From Gillisia limnaea DSM 15749 (GTDB taxonomy: Bacteria > Bacteroidota > Bacteroidia > Flavobacteriales > Flavobacteriaceae): a DNA stretch of 64,000 nucleotides. Positions 45,140 to 53,646 of the stretch are shown here, in pieces (position 1 is the stretch's first letter; each line of letters begins with the position of its first letter). The stretch is from the NCBI RefSeq assembly GCF_000243235.1, contig NZ_JH594606.1:62001-126000 (forward strand), read 5' to 3'. The position numbers and the translations under genes were made by a program. The notes beneath the pieces were generated by a model. That model was not told the DNA's origin, searched no databases, and saw only the letters and a program-made list of their open reading frames with translations.

Positions 45140-46654
45140 ATGACGGTTGAAACATTTGGACTTGAAGAAAAGAAGAACGATAAAAAACTTTATGACTACC
45201 AACAGGTTGATATAGATAAGATTTTTAACGTAATAGATAAACATCCCAATCATTATAATTTATTATATCAATTGCCAACGGGGGGTGGAAAAACGGTTAT
45301 TTTTTCCCAAATAGTGCGGGAATATATTCAGCGTACCAATAAAAAAGTACTTATTTTAACACACCGTATAGAGCTTTGCAAGCAAACTTCTAAAATGCTT
45401 TCTGAATTTGGGGTGCTTAACAAAATTATAAACAGCAAGGTAAAGGAACTTCCAGACCAGGAAGATTATATGTGCTTTGTGGCGATGGTAGAAACCCTTA
45501 ACAACAGACTGAATGACGAAAAACTGAAAATTGAGGACATTGGCCTTGTAATTATAGATGAGGCGCATTATAATTCGTTCCGGAAATTATTCAGGTTTTT
45601 TGAAAAATGCTTTATCCTTGGGGTAACAGCAACTCCATTGAGTTCCAATATTAAACTTCCAATGAAGGATAATTACAGGGAACTTATCGTAGGAGATTCT
45701 ATCAATTCCCTAATTGCGAAAGGTTTTTTGGCTCGGGCAAAGGTTTTTAGTTATGATGTGGGATTGCAAACTCTGAAAGTTGGAATAAACGGAGATTATA
45801 CCGTAAAGTCTTCTGAAGAACTTTACTCCAATCTTTCCATGCAGGAAAAATTGCTCAACTCGTATCTTGAGAGATCGAAAGGAAAAAAGACACTCATCTT
45901 TAACAATGGAATAAATACTTCAAAAGAGGTATATGAGACTTTTAAAAATGCCGGCTATCCAGTTCGTCATCTCGATAATACCACCAGCAAAAAGGACAGA
46001 AAACATATTTTAAAGTGGTTTAAACATACTCCGAATGCCATTGTAACTTCGGTAAGTATATTGACCACCGGTTTTGATGAACCTTCGGTAGAAACCATTA
46101 TTTTAAACCGTGCAACCAAATCCCTGACGCTATACTTCCAGATGATAGGTCGTGGCTCACGCGTATTGCCTACTAAATCTGAATTTACGGTAATTGATTT
46201 GGGAAATAATATGGTAAGATTTGGAGACTGGAGTGCTCCGGTAGACTGGAAACAACTCTTCCGAGCTCCCGATTTCTATTTTGAAAACCTCCTGAGCGAC
46301 GAAGAAATAGAACGGGAATTCCGCTATAAAATGCCACCAGATCTCCGGAAGCAGTTTGCAAATTCTGAAGAAGTTGATTTTGATATGGAGGAAGCTTATG
46401 ATACTGTAATTAAAAAGGGTTTAAAATCTAAAGATGTCTTGGAATGGTCTTTAGCACAACATGTGAAAATGTGTGTAGAAAACAGCGAAGATGTTTTTGA
46501 TGCCCGAATCCTTGCAAAGGAATTAAAGGACGATATCTCCTCCAGGATCAAACAATATTCCTATTGCATAAGCAAAAGCACTAAAAACTACCGCGATTGG
46601 CTGGAAGAGGATTATTCCAGAAGACTAAGATTGCTAATCAATAAGGAATATTAG
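45140..46654 (+). CDS. DEAD/DEAH-box helicase (type III restriction Res-like, superfamily 2)
   Basis: The protein has about 504 residues from the ATG at 45140; a TTG six codons earlier is too close to the -7 element. SF2 motifs: Q/I region LYDYQQVDIDKIF, Walker A LPTGGGKT, Ia LILTHRIELCKQT, DEAH in LVIIDEAHYNS, III TATP (VTATPLSS), IV KTLIFNNGI, V TTGFDEPSVE and VI QMIGRGSR. The C-terminal 130 residues are helical and unassigned. It is a nucleic-acid-dependent ATPase in the cytosol. No methyltransferase is adjacent, so it is not a restriction system component here. Confidence 0.9.
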   Translation: MTVETFGLEEKKNDKKLYDYQQVDIDKIFNVIDKHPNHYNLLYQLPTGGGKTVIFSQIVREYIQRTNKKVLILTHRIELCKQTSKMLSEFGVLNKIINSKVKELPDQEDYMCFVAMVETLNNRLNDEKLKIEDIGLVIIDEAHYNSFRKLFRFFEKCFILGVTATPLSSNIKLPMKDNYRELIVGDSINSLIAKGFLARAKVFSYDVGLQTLKVGINGDYTVKSSEELYSNLSMQEKLLNSYLERSKGKKTLIFNNGINTSKEVYETFKNAGYPVRHLDNTTSKKDRKHILKWFKHTPNAIVTSVSILTTGFDEPSVETIILNRATKSLTLYFQMIGRGSRVLPTKSEFTVIDLGNNMVRFGDWSAPVDWKQLFRAPDFYFENLLSDEEIEREFRYKMPPDLRKQFANSEEVDFDMEEAYDTVIKKGLKSKDVLEWSLAQHVKMCVENSEDVFDARILAKELKDDISSRIKQYSYCISKSTKNYRDWLEEDYSRRLRLLINKEY

Positions 46655-46699
46655 GCCGCAAATATTCCTTATTGCTCAAATTTAAAATAAATTCTAATG

Positions 46700-46740
46700 A
46701 ATCCCCGAAACTGCTTTTATTATTCGTTTTGGGGATTTTC
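46700..46740 (+). terminator. Probable terminator after the helicase gene
   Basis: The stem AATCCCCGAAA/TTTTGGGGATT (one G-T pair) has a 16-base loop and is followed by TTC. Confidence 0.5.
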
Positions 46741-46814
46741 ATTGAACATATCGAAAGACTGAATATTTTTTACTTTATATTACCGCCAGGACTGTTGCCG
46801 AGCATTTCCATTGC

Positions 46815-47297
46815 TTATTGAGAATCTGCCGATTTCACATTTGTTTCCACCAGTTCCTTTTCTCTTAAAGTTCCACCTACAACAATTGCGGCACTAATCA
46901 AGATCAGGTTTTTGATGATGTATTGTCCTTCCATGGTGAGTTCCAGTGGGAAATTTTCAAAACAAACTTCAGGAAAAAGGATCAATGGTAAAAATGTTCC
47001 CGGCATTTGAAGGAACAGGAGCAAAATAGCAACGCGTATCAAAGGTTTAAAACATAGAAATAATCCTATCAACATTTCCCAAATACCTAACACTACAATA
47101 AAAATATCCGCATCAAACCAAAAAGCGGTCTTTGCCACTAATTCCTGTGCAGGACTGGCATCAATAACTTTTAGATAACCAAACCAGAAAAATGTAATGG
47201 CCAGGGAATATCTTAAAAGTGGTTTTCCATATTTATACATCCATTTGGATATTTTATAATCCATTTTTTTCAGGTTCTTTTTATCTAAAGCAGCCAT
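46815..47297 (-). CDS. DoxX/DUF417-like membrane protein
   Basis: This 160-residue protein has four hydrophobic segments: YSLAITFFWFGYLKV, IFIVVLGIWEMLIGLFLCF, VAILLLFLQMPGTFLPLILF and NLILISAAIVVGGT. FWFGYLKVIDASP and the EGQYIIKNLILIS segment are typical of DoxX/YkgB (DUF417) proteins. The family is linked to redox or quinone metabolism in the membrane, with no confirmed reaction. It stands alone between the helicase terminator and the TruA-like gene. Confidence 0.8.
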   Translation of the reverse strand: MAALDKKNLKKMDYKISKWMYKYGKPLLRYSLAITFFWFGYLKVIDASPAQELVAKTAFWFDADIFIVVLGIWEMLIGLFLCFKPLIRVAILLLFLQMPGTFLPLILFPEVCFENFPLELTMEGQYIIKNLILISAAIVVGGTLREKELVETNVKSADSQ

Positions 47298-47475
47298 AAT
47301 TTTTGATTTAATAGTATTCTGCTAAAATAATCCTGAAAGTTCAGAACTAGCAACCTAAAAATAGGTTGTGAAATATTTAACTTTATCCGGTCTCGTCCCC
47401 GATTTTAAAAGATAGAGGCTGGCAAAGATTTTTATTTGTAAAAATTTATTCCCCGGGATCCAAAGTTCTTTTCCG

Positions 47476-47483
47476 TAATTTTG
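47476..47483 (+). promoter_or_regulatory. -7 promoter element (TAATTTTG)
   Basis: A perfect TAnnTTTG match lies 16 bases before the TTG start of the TruA-like gene at 47500. Confidence 0.45.
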
Positions 47484-47499
47484 GGATAAACTATTTCAA

Positions 47500-48285
47500 T
47501 TGAACCGAACACGTTATTATTACCTGTTTAAACTGCAATTTTTGGGTTACAGGCTTCACGGATGGCAACGGCAACCAAACCTTAAAACCGTTGAAAGCCT
47601 GCTGAAGAAAACCTTTAAATTCATCCTGCAGGATCAAAAATTCAAGATCCTTGGCTCCAGCCGTACCGATGCGATGGTCTCTGCAAATGATGCTGCTTTT
47701 GAGTTGTTTTTATATGACAGCCCAATACTAGATTTTGATGATTTTCTAAATCTTCTCAATCTAAATCTCCCACCGGATATTAAAGCAACAGGAATTCTGG
47801 AAGTAGATGAAAAGTTTAATATCATTCAGCATCCAAAGATCAAGGAATACTTATACCTGTTTTCTTTTGGACAAAAGAATCATCCCTTTTGTGCGCCATT
47901 AATGGCCAATTTTCAAAAAGATCTTGATATTGAATCGATGATAAAAGCTGCCAAACTTTTCCAGGGGACTCATAATTTTAAAAATTACTGTTCTGGAGCT
48001 ACAGAGAAAACAAGGTTTGAAAGGAAGGTGATCACTTCTGAAATCGTTGAAAACACAATTTATAAGGCTAACTTTTTTCCCGAAGAAAGTTTTGTTTTTC
48101 ATGTTCATGGTTCAGGATTTTTGAGATATCAAATCCGACTTATGATGGGAACATTGATTCAGCTCGGCCTGGGAGAGATGTGCCTGAAGGATATCGAAGA
48201 GAGCCTCCTGCCCGGGAATGAGATGGTGATGAAAAATATCGCTCCCGCATCCGGCCTGATCCTTAATAAAGTGGAGTTTGAATAA
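47500..48285 (+). CDS. TruA-like tRNA pseudouridine synthase (divergent)
   Basis: The protein has 261 residues, starting at TTG 47500 right after a promoter. The TruA fold is recognisable: FKLQFLGYRLHGWQRQPN, the catalytic Asp57 in SSRTDAMVSANDAAFEL, LNLNLPPDIKATGILEV, and HPFCAPLMA. The C-terminal SGFLRYQIRLMMGTLIQLGLG corresponds to the conserved FLRxMVR segment. Compared with standard TruA, GRTDAGVHA is changed to SSRTDAMVSA. The enzyme should isomerise uridine in tRNA, but this looks like a second, divergent paralogue, so its target may differ. Confidence 0.8.
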   Translation: MNRTRYYYLFKLQFLGYRLHGWQRQPNLKTVESLLKKTFKFILQDQKFKILGSSRTDAMVSANDAAFELFLYDSPILDFDDFLNLLNLNLPPDIKATGILEVDEKFNIIQHPKIKEYLYLFSFGQKNHPFCAPLMANFQKDLDIESMIKAAKLFQGTHNFKNYCSGATEKTRFERKVITSEIVENTIYKANFFPEESFVFHVHGSGFLRYQIRLMMGTLIQLGLGEMCLKDIEESLLPGNEMVMKNIAPASGLILNKVEFE

Positions 48286-48387
48286 CGGTCAAATGCCGGT
48301 TTAAGTTTTCAAATCAAAATCTACACGAACTACGGATGTGTGCTATGAATGATAAAGGTTGAAAGGATTGCATGCCGTAAACCAGGA

Positions 48388-50493
48388 TTAGGTTTCTTTT
48401 TCCAAAACCGTCAACGCCATCCTAATAGTCCAGTAATCCATGCTTTCTTCAAAATGTTCATAATAAGCTTTGAGGGTTTCAGGATCTCCAAGTGCTGATT
48501 TTGCTTTCTTAACTACTTCCAAATCTGATGTTGATATAAATTGCATCAAATCAATATGCTCGCCATCGGCATATAATTTTGCGATGTGAGAATAGATTGT
48601 GGTAGCTGCAAGTTTTCGTTCCTTTGAGATCTCTTCCACGCTTAAACCATTATTATAGAGCTCCAGCGTAATTTTATGGGTATTTGCCTTGATGGATTTT
48701 TTCTTAACCCTTTTTTCCTTGCTGAAAGCAATGATCTCCTTGATAAACTGATATCCATAGTCCTGCATTTTTTTCCTTCCCACTCCGTTTATCGCGATAA
48801 AAGCATCATCGGTCATTGGGCGTTCCCTTTCCATTTCCTTCAGCGTTGCATCATTGAAGATTAAATACGCGGGAATCCCTTCATCCCTGGACAGTTTAAG
48901 CCGAAGCTGGCGCAACTTTTCAAAAAGGGAGTTATCTTTAAATTTAACAGTTTTTTCTTCCTCTTGTTCCCGGAGCTCCTTTTCGTCAAGAATTTTGGCG
49001 AGCTGTACTTTTCCAGCTTCAAAAAGGACCTCTTTTGCCAGCAAAGTGAGCTGTAAATGATTGTTTTTATGAAAAGCGATCTCGATATATCCCAGGTTGA
49101 TAAACTGGATGATGTATTGCTGCCAATCCCGCCAGGATATTTCCCTGCCAATTCCGTATGTTTTTAGCTGATTATAATTCTTTTCCAGGACAGCTTCATT
49201 CTGTGCTCCGCGTAAAACATCTATAAGCAGGGTAATGGGTTCTTTTCCTTTTAAGCGGTAAATACAGGAAAGGGCTTTTTGTGCGAGAATAGTTCCATCA
49301 AAGAAAGTGGGCGGATTTCTGCAAATATCACAATTACCGCAATCTTCAATTTTTAATTCCCCAAAATAATTAAGAAGGATCTTTCTACGGCAAGTGAGGG
49401 CTTCAGAATATTGTTTCATCCTATCCAGTTTTGCCAGCTGAACGGCTTCATTCCCAGAGTTGGTAGCAAATTTTTGCAGCTGTACCACATCCGCATAACT
49501 GTGAAACAACATGGTGTCCGATGGCAATCCATCTCGTCCTGCACGGCCAATTTCCTGGTAATATCCTTCCAGATTTTTTGGCATATTGTAATGGATCACC
49601 CAGCGGATGTTGGATTTGTCAATCCCCATTCCAAATGCGATGGTAGCACAAATAATCTGTTTTGTATCATTGATAAAATCATCCTGAATTTTGGTGCGTT
49701 CCAAATGGCTTAATCCTGCGTGGTAAGCTTCTGCCTGTAACCCATTCGCCTTCAATTTAGCGGCGATATCTTCGGTGTTTTTCCTGCTTAAACAATAGAT
49801 GATCCCGCTTTCATTCTTCCGGGCCTTTATAAAATCAACTATTTGGTCAAAACGCTTTGTTCCCGGCCGTACTTCCAGGCTTAGGTTCTTCCTGTCGAAA
49901 GAAGCCACGTGTTTTTTAGCCCCGGGAATATTTAACTGATTGCAAATATCTTTTCTGGTAGCTTTATCCGCCGTGGCGGTAAGTGCAATGAGTGGAGTAG
50001 AGGGAAAGCGGTTTTTTAAATATCCCAACTGTGTGTAGGCCGGTCTAAAATCATGGCCCCAGCTGGAAATACAATGGGCCTCATCTATAGCGATCAAACT
50101 TACTTTTCCATCGCTTAAAAACCGGTCGATGACTTGTAGACTTTCCGGAGCGACATATAAAAGTTTTAATTTATTCTCATCGATTTGCTGAAAAATGGCT
50201 TGTTGGTCTTCAAAAGCCTGACTACTGTTTAGAAAAGCAGCCGAAATTCCATTAGCGGTCAATCCGTCTACCTGATCTTTCATTAGTGCGATCAAAGGCG
50301 AGATCACCAGGGTGATTTTTGGAAGCAGGATTGCCGGAAGCTGGAAACAAATGGATTTACCTCCGCCGGTTGGCATGATCACTAAATTATCGTCCCCGGC
50401 AAATACCGAATCAATGATTTTACGTTGTAGCGGCCTGAAGCTTTCAAATCCAAAATATTCTTTTAAGGTGCTTAAAAGTTGCATTTCTTCCAT
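48388..50493 (-). CDS. recQ: ATP-dependent DNA helicase RecQ
   Basis: This 701-residue protein has the helicase core at residues 1-340 (FRPLQRKIIDSV, Walker A MPTGGGKS, DEAHCISSWGHDFRPAY, GIIYCLSRKN, YYQEIGRAGRDGLPS). The zinc-binding cysteines lie in CRRKILLNYF...CGNCDIC. The RQC winged helix follows. An HRDC domain covers about 520-600 (LRQLRLKLSRDEGIPAYLIF). A C-terminal helix-turn-helix extension (LELYNNGLSVEEISKERKLA) is typical of Bacteroidota RecQ. It unwinds 3'-5' in recombination and repair. Length and motifs are complete. Confidence 0.95.
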   Translation of the reverse strand: MEEMQLLSTLKEYFGFESFRPLQRKIIDSVFAGDDNLVIMPTGGGKSICFQLPAILLPKITLVISPLIALMKDQVDGLTANGISAAFLNSSQAFEDQQAIFQQIDENKLKLLYVAPESLQVIDRFLSDGKVSLIAIDEAHCISSWGHDFRPAYTQLGYLKNRFPSTPLIALTATADKATRKDICNQLNIPGAKKHVASFDRKNLSLEVRPGTKRFDQIVDFIKARKNESGIIYCLSRKNTEDIAAKLKANGLQAEAYHAGLSHLERTKIQDDFINDTKQIICATIAFGMGIDKSNIRWVIHYNMPKNLEGYYQEIGRAGRDGLPSDTMLFHSYADVVQLQKFATNSGNEAVQLAKLDRMKQYSEALTCRRKILLNYFGELKIEDCGNCDICRNPPTFFDGTILAQKALSCIYRLKGKEPITLLIDVLRGAQNEAVLEKNYNQLKTYGIGREISWRDWQQYIIQFINLGYIEIAFHKNNHLQLTLLAKEVLFEAGKVQLAKILDEKELREQEEEKTVKFKDNSLFEKLRQLRLKLSRDEGIPAYLIFNDATLKEMERERPMTDDAFIAINGVGRKKMQDYGYQFIKEIIAFSKEKRVKKKSIKANTHKITLELYNNGLSVEEISKERKLAATTIYSHIAKLYADGEHIDLMQFISTSDLEVVKKAKSALGDPETLKAYYEHFEESMDYWTIRMALTVLEKET

Positions 50494-50723
50494 CCTGCAA
50501 AGTTATGCTTTCACACTTAAAACTTGAAGCCTGGATCCGGAAACTTAATTTTTTTAGTTTATTTTATTTGAGATTTTTATAATCACCGGTCTCGTATATT
50601 CGTCAGTTGTGGTCATTGACAAACGGATTAGTCCGCTTAGATTTTAAATTATTGATTTCTAAAATTAATATTTTATCTAAAATAGCCACAATTGCGAATA
50701 TGCGTTGTAAGCCACTGGCAATA

Positions 50724-51137
50724 TTATATCGTAGCTAAATATTCTTTTGCTGTCAATACCGGTAATTTTGAATTTTTGAAATCCTTTTTATTTCGTGTAA
50801 TTATAATATCAATTTCATTCTCAATCGCAGAATAGTATTGTAATCCAACTTCAAAATCGGGAAAACTTTCATCACTCAATGATAATTCTGTAATCTTATC
50901 CTCTAAACTCAATAACTCAACAAGAACCTTAAATTTTCTCAAAATTTCTCTCGCTTCTTTAGCTGATTTTAATTTTTTGAGTATATAATTGGTATTTGCA
51001 AATGTTAAGGATGAAATTGCCAGTTTTAGTTCTTTTTTATCGGCTAGAGAAAATAAATTAGCAGCATCATTATAAAAATCCTTTCTTTTTGAAAGTAGGT
51101 CTATTACGATGTTTGTATCAATCAATATTCTTTTCAT
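50724..51137 (-). CDS. PIN-domain toxin (VapC-like)
   Basis: This 137-residue protein has the PIN nuclease acidic residues. Asp7 is in ILIDTNIVIDLL, then come SLTFANTNYIL, the FEVGLQYYSAIENEIDIIITRN segment (second acidic cluster), and NKKDF near the end. It should be an Mg-dependent RNase. It overlaps the upstream antitoxin gene by four bases (ATGA), the classic VapBC layout with the antitoxin first. Downstream, 50494-50723 is a gene-free 230-base gap before recQ. Confidence 0.88.
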   Translation of the reverse strand: MKRILIDTNIVIDLLSKRKDFYNDAANLFSLADKKELKLAISSLTFANTNYILKKLKSAKEAREILRKFKVLVELLSLEDKITELSLSDESFPDFEVGLQYYSAIENEIDIIITRNKKDFKNSKLPVLTAKEYLATI

Positions 51138-51382
51138 TTATATTTTTCAATTAAATATTGAGTGTAGTCATCTTTCACATCAAAATCATCATCAATTGAA
51201 ATAACTCCACTAAGACTTTCAACCAGCGGTGTTATTTGATTTTCTTTTTTCTGTTCTTTTTTAGTCAGAGAACCTAAATAGGATTCGATTAATTTTGATA
51301 AACTAATATTATTAGATTTTGCATAATGTTTTGCAGTTTCTATAATATTGTCATTTAAACTTAATGTCAATTTTTTATCCAT
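51134..51382 (-). CDS. VapB-type antitoxin (DUF6364/RHH-like)
   Basis: The protein has 82 residues from the ATG at 51382; a GTG just before it at 51385 is also possible. The N-terminal ribbon-helix-helix-like part MDKKLTLSLNDNIIETAKHY is followed by NNISLSKLIESYLGSL. An acidic C-terminal tail (VISIDDDFDVKDDYTQYLIEKYK) probably wraps the toxin active site. It would neutralise the PIN toxin and repress the pair's promoter. The toxin gene follows with a four-base overlap. Confidence 0.85.
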   Translation of the reverse strand: MDKKLTLSLNDNIIETAKHYAKSNNISLSKLIESYLGSLTKKEQKKENQITPLVESLSGVISIDDDFDVKDDYTQYLIEKYK

Positions 51383-51544
51383 CACTTTTATTTTACGTAC
51401 AAATATACTAATTAACTACGTGAAACAAATGAATTTTTCTAAACTTTGCTTGTGGCAAACTGAGCGATGGTGGGCTCCCTATGTTTGATCTCTGTCCGGA
51501 GGCTTTCTATTGTTTTTTTCTACCTGCAAGCGAAAATTAGAAAA

Positions 51545-51645
51545 ATGAAACATGCATTAGAAGGGTTTTATCACCTAATTGGATGAGATATGTCGGTTGG
51601 CACCAATCTTTACAATAAGCCGAACTTAAAAATGAAATGTAATAA
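51545..51645 (+). repeat. Minigene/leader module, copy 2
   Basis: The ATG at 51545 opens a 13-codon frame (MKHALEGFYHLIG, stop at 51586). A second ATG at 51632 follows exactly 87 bases later but gives only five codons (MKCNK). Spacing and sequence match the copies at 27995 and 52115. It lies just upstream of the orphan antitoxin gene at 51669. Confidence 0.55.
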
Positions 51646-51668
51646 GTAAATTTGAGAAAAAGGGAAAA

Positions 51669-51878
51669 ATGATGGTTGAAAGAAAAAATAATGAAATTCT
51701 AGTGCGATTTTCAGCGGGCACAAAGGCTTATAAAATTCGGTCAATTTTAGATTACTTAAGATATGAGGAACTTACATCAAAATCTCAAGCAACGGAAAAA
51801 GCTATAGATATCTTAACAAAAGAATCAAAAACTGTACGTTGGGAAAAAATCAAAAAAGAAATCGGATTAGATGACTAA
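51669..51878 (+). CDS. Orphan antitoxin-like protein of a PIN toxin-antitoxin unit
   Basis: This 69-residue protein is basic, starting MMVERKNNEILVRFSAGTKA, then YLRYEELTSKSQATEKAIDIL and ending KKEIGLDD. This layout is typical of small flavobacterial antitoxins that precede a PIN-domain gene. The next frame, overlapping by eight bases (ATGACTAA), begins like a PIN toxin but stops after 23 codons. The antitoxin is therefore left without a working partner, and may be a remnant. The family assignment is from context plus general resemblance. Confidence 0.65.
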   Translation: MMVERKNNEILVRFSAGTKAYKIRSILDYLRYEELTSKSQATEKAIDILTKESKTVRWEKIKKEIGLDD

Positions 51879-51942
51879 ACTAATCGTTGACTCAAACATA
51901 ATTTTTAGTGCTATTCTTAATGTAAACAGTCGAATAGGATAG
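51871..51942 (+). pseudogene. Truncated PIN-domain toxin remnant
   Basis: The start MTKLIVDSNIIFSAILNVNS carries the first PIN Asp (Asp7) and a downstream Arg-Ile-Gly, then TAG at codon 24. The frame after the stop continues ILMTGE before a second stop, suggesting a nonsense change in an originally longer gene. Beyond about 51960 no further PIN sequence is seen. The antitoxin gene overlaps its start. Confidence 0.65.
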
Positions 51943-52114
51943 ATTTTAATGACAGGAGAAGACATAGATCCTTCTTATTAAATTCGGAAAAAAGCAATGC
52001 AATTCCTCTAAAGTTCGTATCTTAATAAAGATTCTAATCCAATAGAAATTAATAAGTTACATTTCAGCTCCTGGTTAATTGACAGATCAAAACTAAATCC
52101 AACAAAATAAAGCA

Positions 52115-52218
52115 ATGAAACAAGCATTAAAAAAATTTTCTTTCACCGGTGGATGATGTTATGGACATTACATATCTCGGCTAAAACAATAAAATAAACA
52201 AATGAAATACCATATAAA
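52115..52218 (+). repeat. Minigene/leader module, copy 3
   Basis: The ATG at 52115 opens a 13-codon frame (MKQALKKFSFTGG, stop at 52156). The second ATG (52202) follows 87 bases later, after AACAATAAAATAAAC shared with copy 1, and serves as the start of the DUF4251 gene. The match with copy 1 continues through ATGAAATAC and a few bases further. Confidence 0.65.
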
Positions 52219-52750
52219 ACCTGCTTTAAAAAAACAAAGATTCGGAATGGGTGTTAAGCTGTTAGCTCCTTTTATCGTTCTTTTTATCCTGGCTTGTGGA
52301 GGTACAAAAAAATCAGGTTCAGAAGAAGCTACAAAAGATTTTCAAAAACTTTCGGAACTGGTTAACAACCGTGAATTTGAAATTGAGAATGAATGGCTCA
52401 CTCCCCTTGGTGGACCTGCGATCAATTTGATAGGAAATCCCAATTATATCCGGTTTGAAGGAGATAGTGTGGATGTGTTTTTACCTTATTATGGAGTGAG
52501 GCATTCCGGTGGGGGATATGGAACTAATGGAGGTATAAAATATAAAGGACCTGCTAAAAATCTTAATATCAGTAAGGATCCCGCTAAAAACAGTATTCTC
52601 CTGAATTTTGAAGGCAATGATGGCAATGAAAACCTTGAATTTTTTATCACGTTGTTCCAGGGAGGAAGTGCAACGACCTCTGTAAGCAGTTCACAGCGGG
52701 AGTCGATCTCATATCGTGGAGATGTAAAGGCTTTGCCGGAGGAAAATTAA
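52202..52750 (+). CDS. DUF4251 family lipoprotein
   Basis: The protein has 182 residues from the ATG at 52202. The lipobox LFILAC is at about residue 32. Residues 1-15 precede a perfectly good signal peptide that begins at the ATG at 52247 (MGVKLLAPFIVLF). Those extra residues come from the repeated leader module, so 52247 may be the ancestral start. The mature domain shows the DUF4251 pattern: FEIENEWLTPLGGPAINLIG, NYIRFEGDSVDVFLPYYGVR and GGYGTNGGIKYKGPAKNL. Members are periplasmic or outer-membrane proteins of unknown function. Confidence 0.82.
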   Translation: MKYHIKPALKKQRFGMGVKLLAPFIVLFILACGGTKKSGSEEATKDFQKLSELVNNREFEIENEWLTPLGGPAINLIGNPNYIRFEGDSVDVFLPYYGVRHSGGGYGTNGGIKYKGPAKNLNISKDPAKNSILLNFEGNDGNENLEFFITLFQGGSATTSVSSSQRESISYRGDVKALPEEN

Positions 52751-52818
52751 TAAATAAAATTGATTTGTTTGTTTGTTTTATAAATCAAAGTTCTAAGTTC
52801 AATTTTAAATGGAGCGTT

Positions 52819-53646
52819 ATGATAAGATTTATTAGCATCGTTTTGCTGCTTTTTACTTTTTCCCTTATGTTTTCTCAGAAAACACAAAAAATTAAAGGGG
52901 ATAGAGAAGTACTCTCGGTTACACAAAGCCTGAATCAAAATTTTAAGGCACTTGAAATAACCGATAATATTTCGGTGAGAATAACTCCCGGAAAGGTCAA
53001 CAGCTATTCCTTAACGGCAGACCAAAACCTGCACGATCTTGTAGCGTTTGTAATTGATAATAATGTTTTGAGAATTTCAACTTCCGCTGAAATTACCAGA
53101 AATAAGAAGCTGGAAGTAAATTTAACGGTAAAAGACCTGGAAAGAATCACTCTTAAAGATGATGCAAGTCTAAAAACAGCAAAGAAGCTTCGATTTGATA
53201 AAATTATTATCGACGCTGATAATTCTTCAAAATTTGATCTGGACCTGGATGTAAAGGAAATCCAGATACGAATGCATGAAAAGGCATCGGGAAAAATCGG
53301 TTTAAAAGCAAAAGACCTGCAGATTGAAATGAATGATAAGACCAGGTTAAATGGCAAGCTAAATGTAAATTCAACGATGGCTACCATAAATGATAGATCA
53401 AGTCTTAACCTCAATGGTAATTCCGGTAATAGTTCTTTTAAGTTGAAGAGTTCTGCAGATGTTGATGCCAAAAACCTAAAATCTACCACCGCTGAAATTG
53501 AATCTTCAAATTCAGCAAAGATTACTTTAAAAGTTTCCAGAAAACTCGAAATAAATGCGGCAGACAAAAGCAGGGTGTATATTTATGGAAATCCAGATAT
53601 CCAGTTAAAAGGTTTCACCAATAAAGCTCAGGTTATAAAAAAGTAG
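52819..53646 (+). CDS. GIN-domain (DUF2807) envelope protein
   Basis: The protein has 275 residues from the ATG at 52819, which begins a signal peptide (MIRFISIVLLLFTFSLMFS, cleavage before QKTQ). Upstream codons give no good start. The body is a right-handed beta-helix-like DUF2807 domain with short repeated turns: FKALEITDNISVRITPG, LERITLKDDASLKTAKKL, KIIIDADNSSKFDLDLDV and SSLNLNGNSGNSSFKLKSSA. Such domains are common in Bacteroidota envelope proteins, with unknown function. It lies 68 bases after the DUF4251 gene and may be co-transcribed. Confidence 0.85.
   Translation: MIRFISIVLLLFTFSLMFSQKTQKIKGDREVLSVTQSLNQNFKALEITDNISVRITPGKVNSYSLTADQNLHDLVAFVIDNNVLRISTSAEITRNKKLEVNLTVKDLERITLKDDASLKTAKKLRFDKIIIDADNSSKFDLDLDVKEIQIRMHEKASGKIGLKAKDLQIEMNDKTRLNGKLNVNSTMATINDRSSLNLNGNSGNSSFKLKSSADVDAKNLKSTTAEIESSNSAKITLKVSRKLEINAADKSRVYIYGNPDIQLKGFTNKAQVIKK

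Noticed and set aside
50600-50730. Possible integron attC-like site near GCGAATATGCGTTGTAAGCC
   Set aside because: The RYYYAAC/GTTRRRY core sequences do not match and no cassette array or integrase is present.
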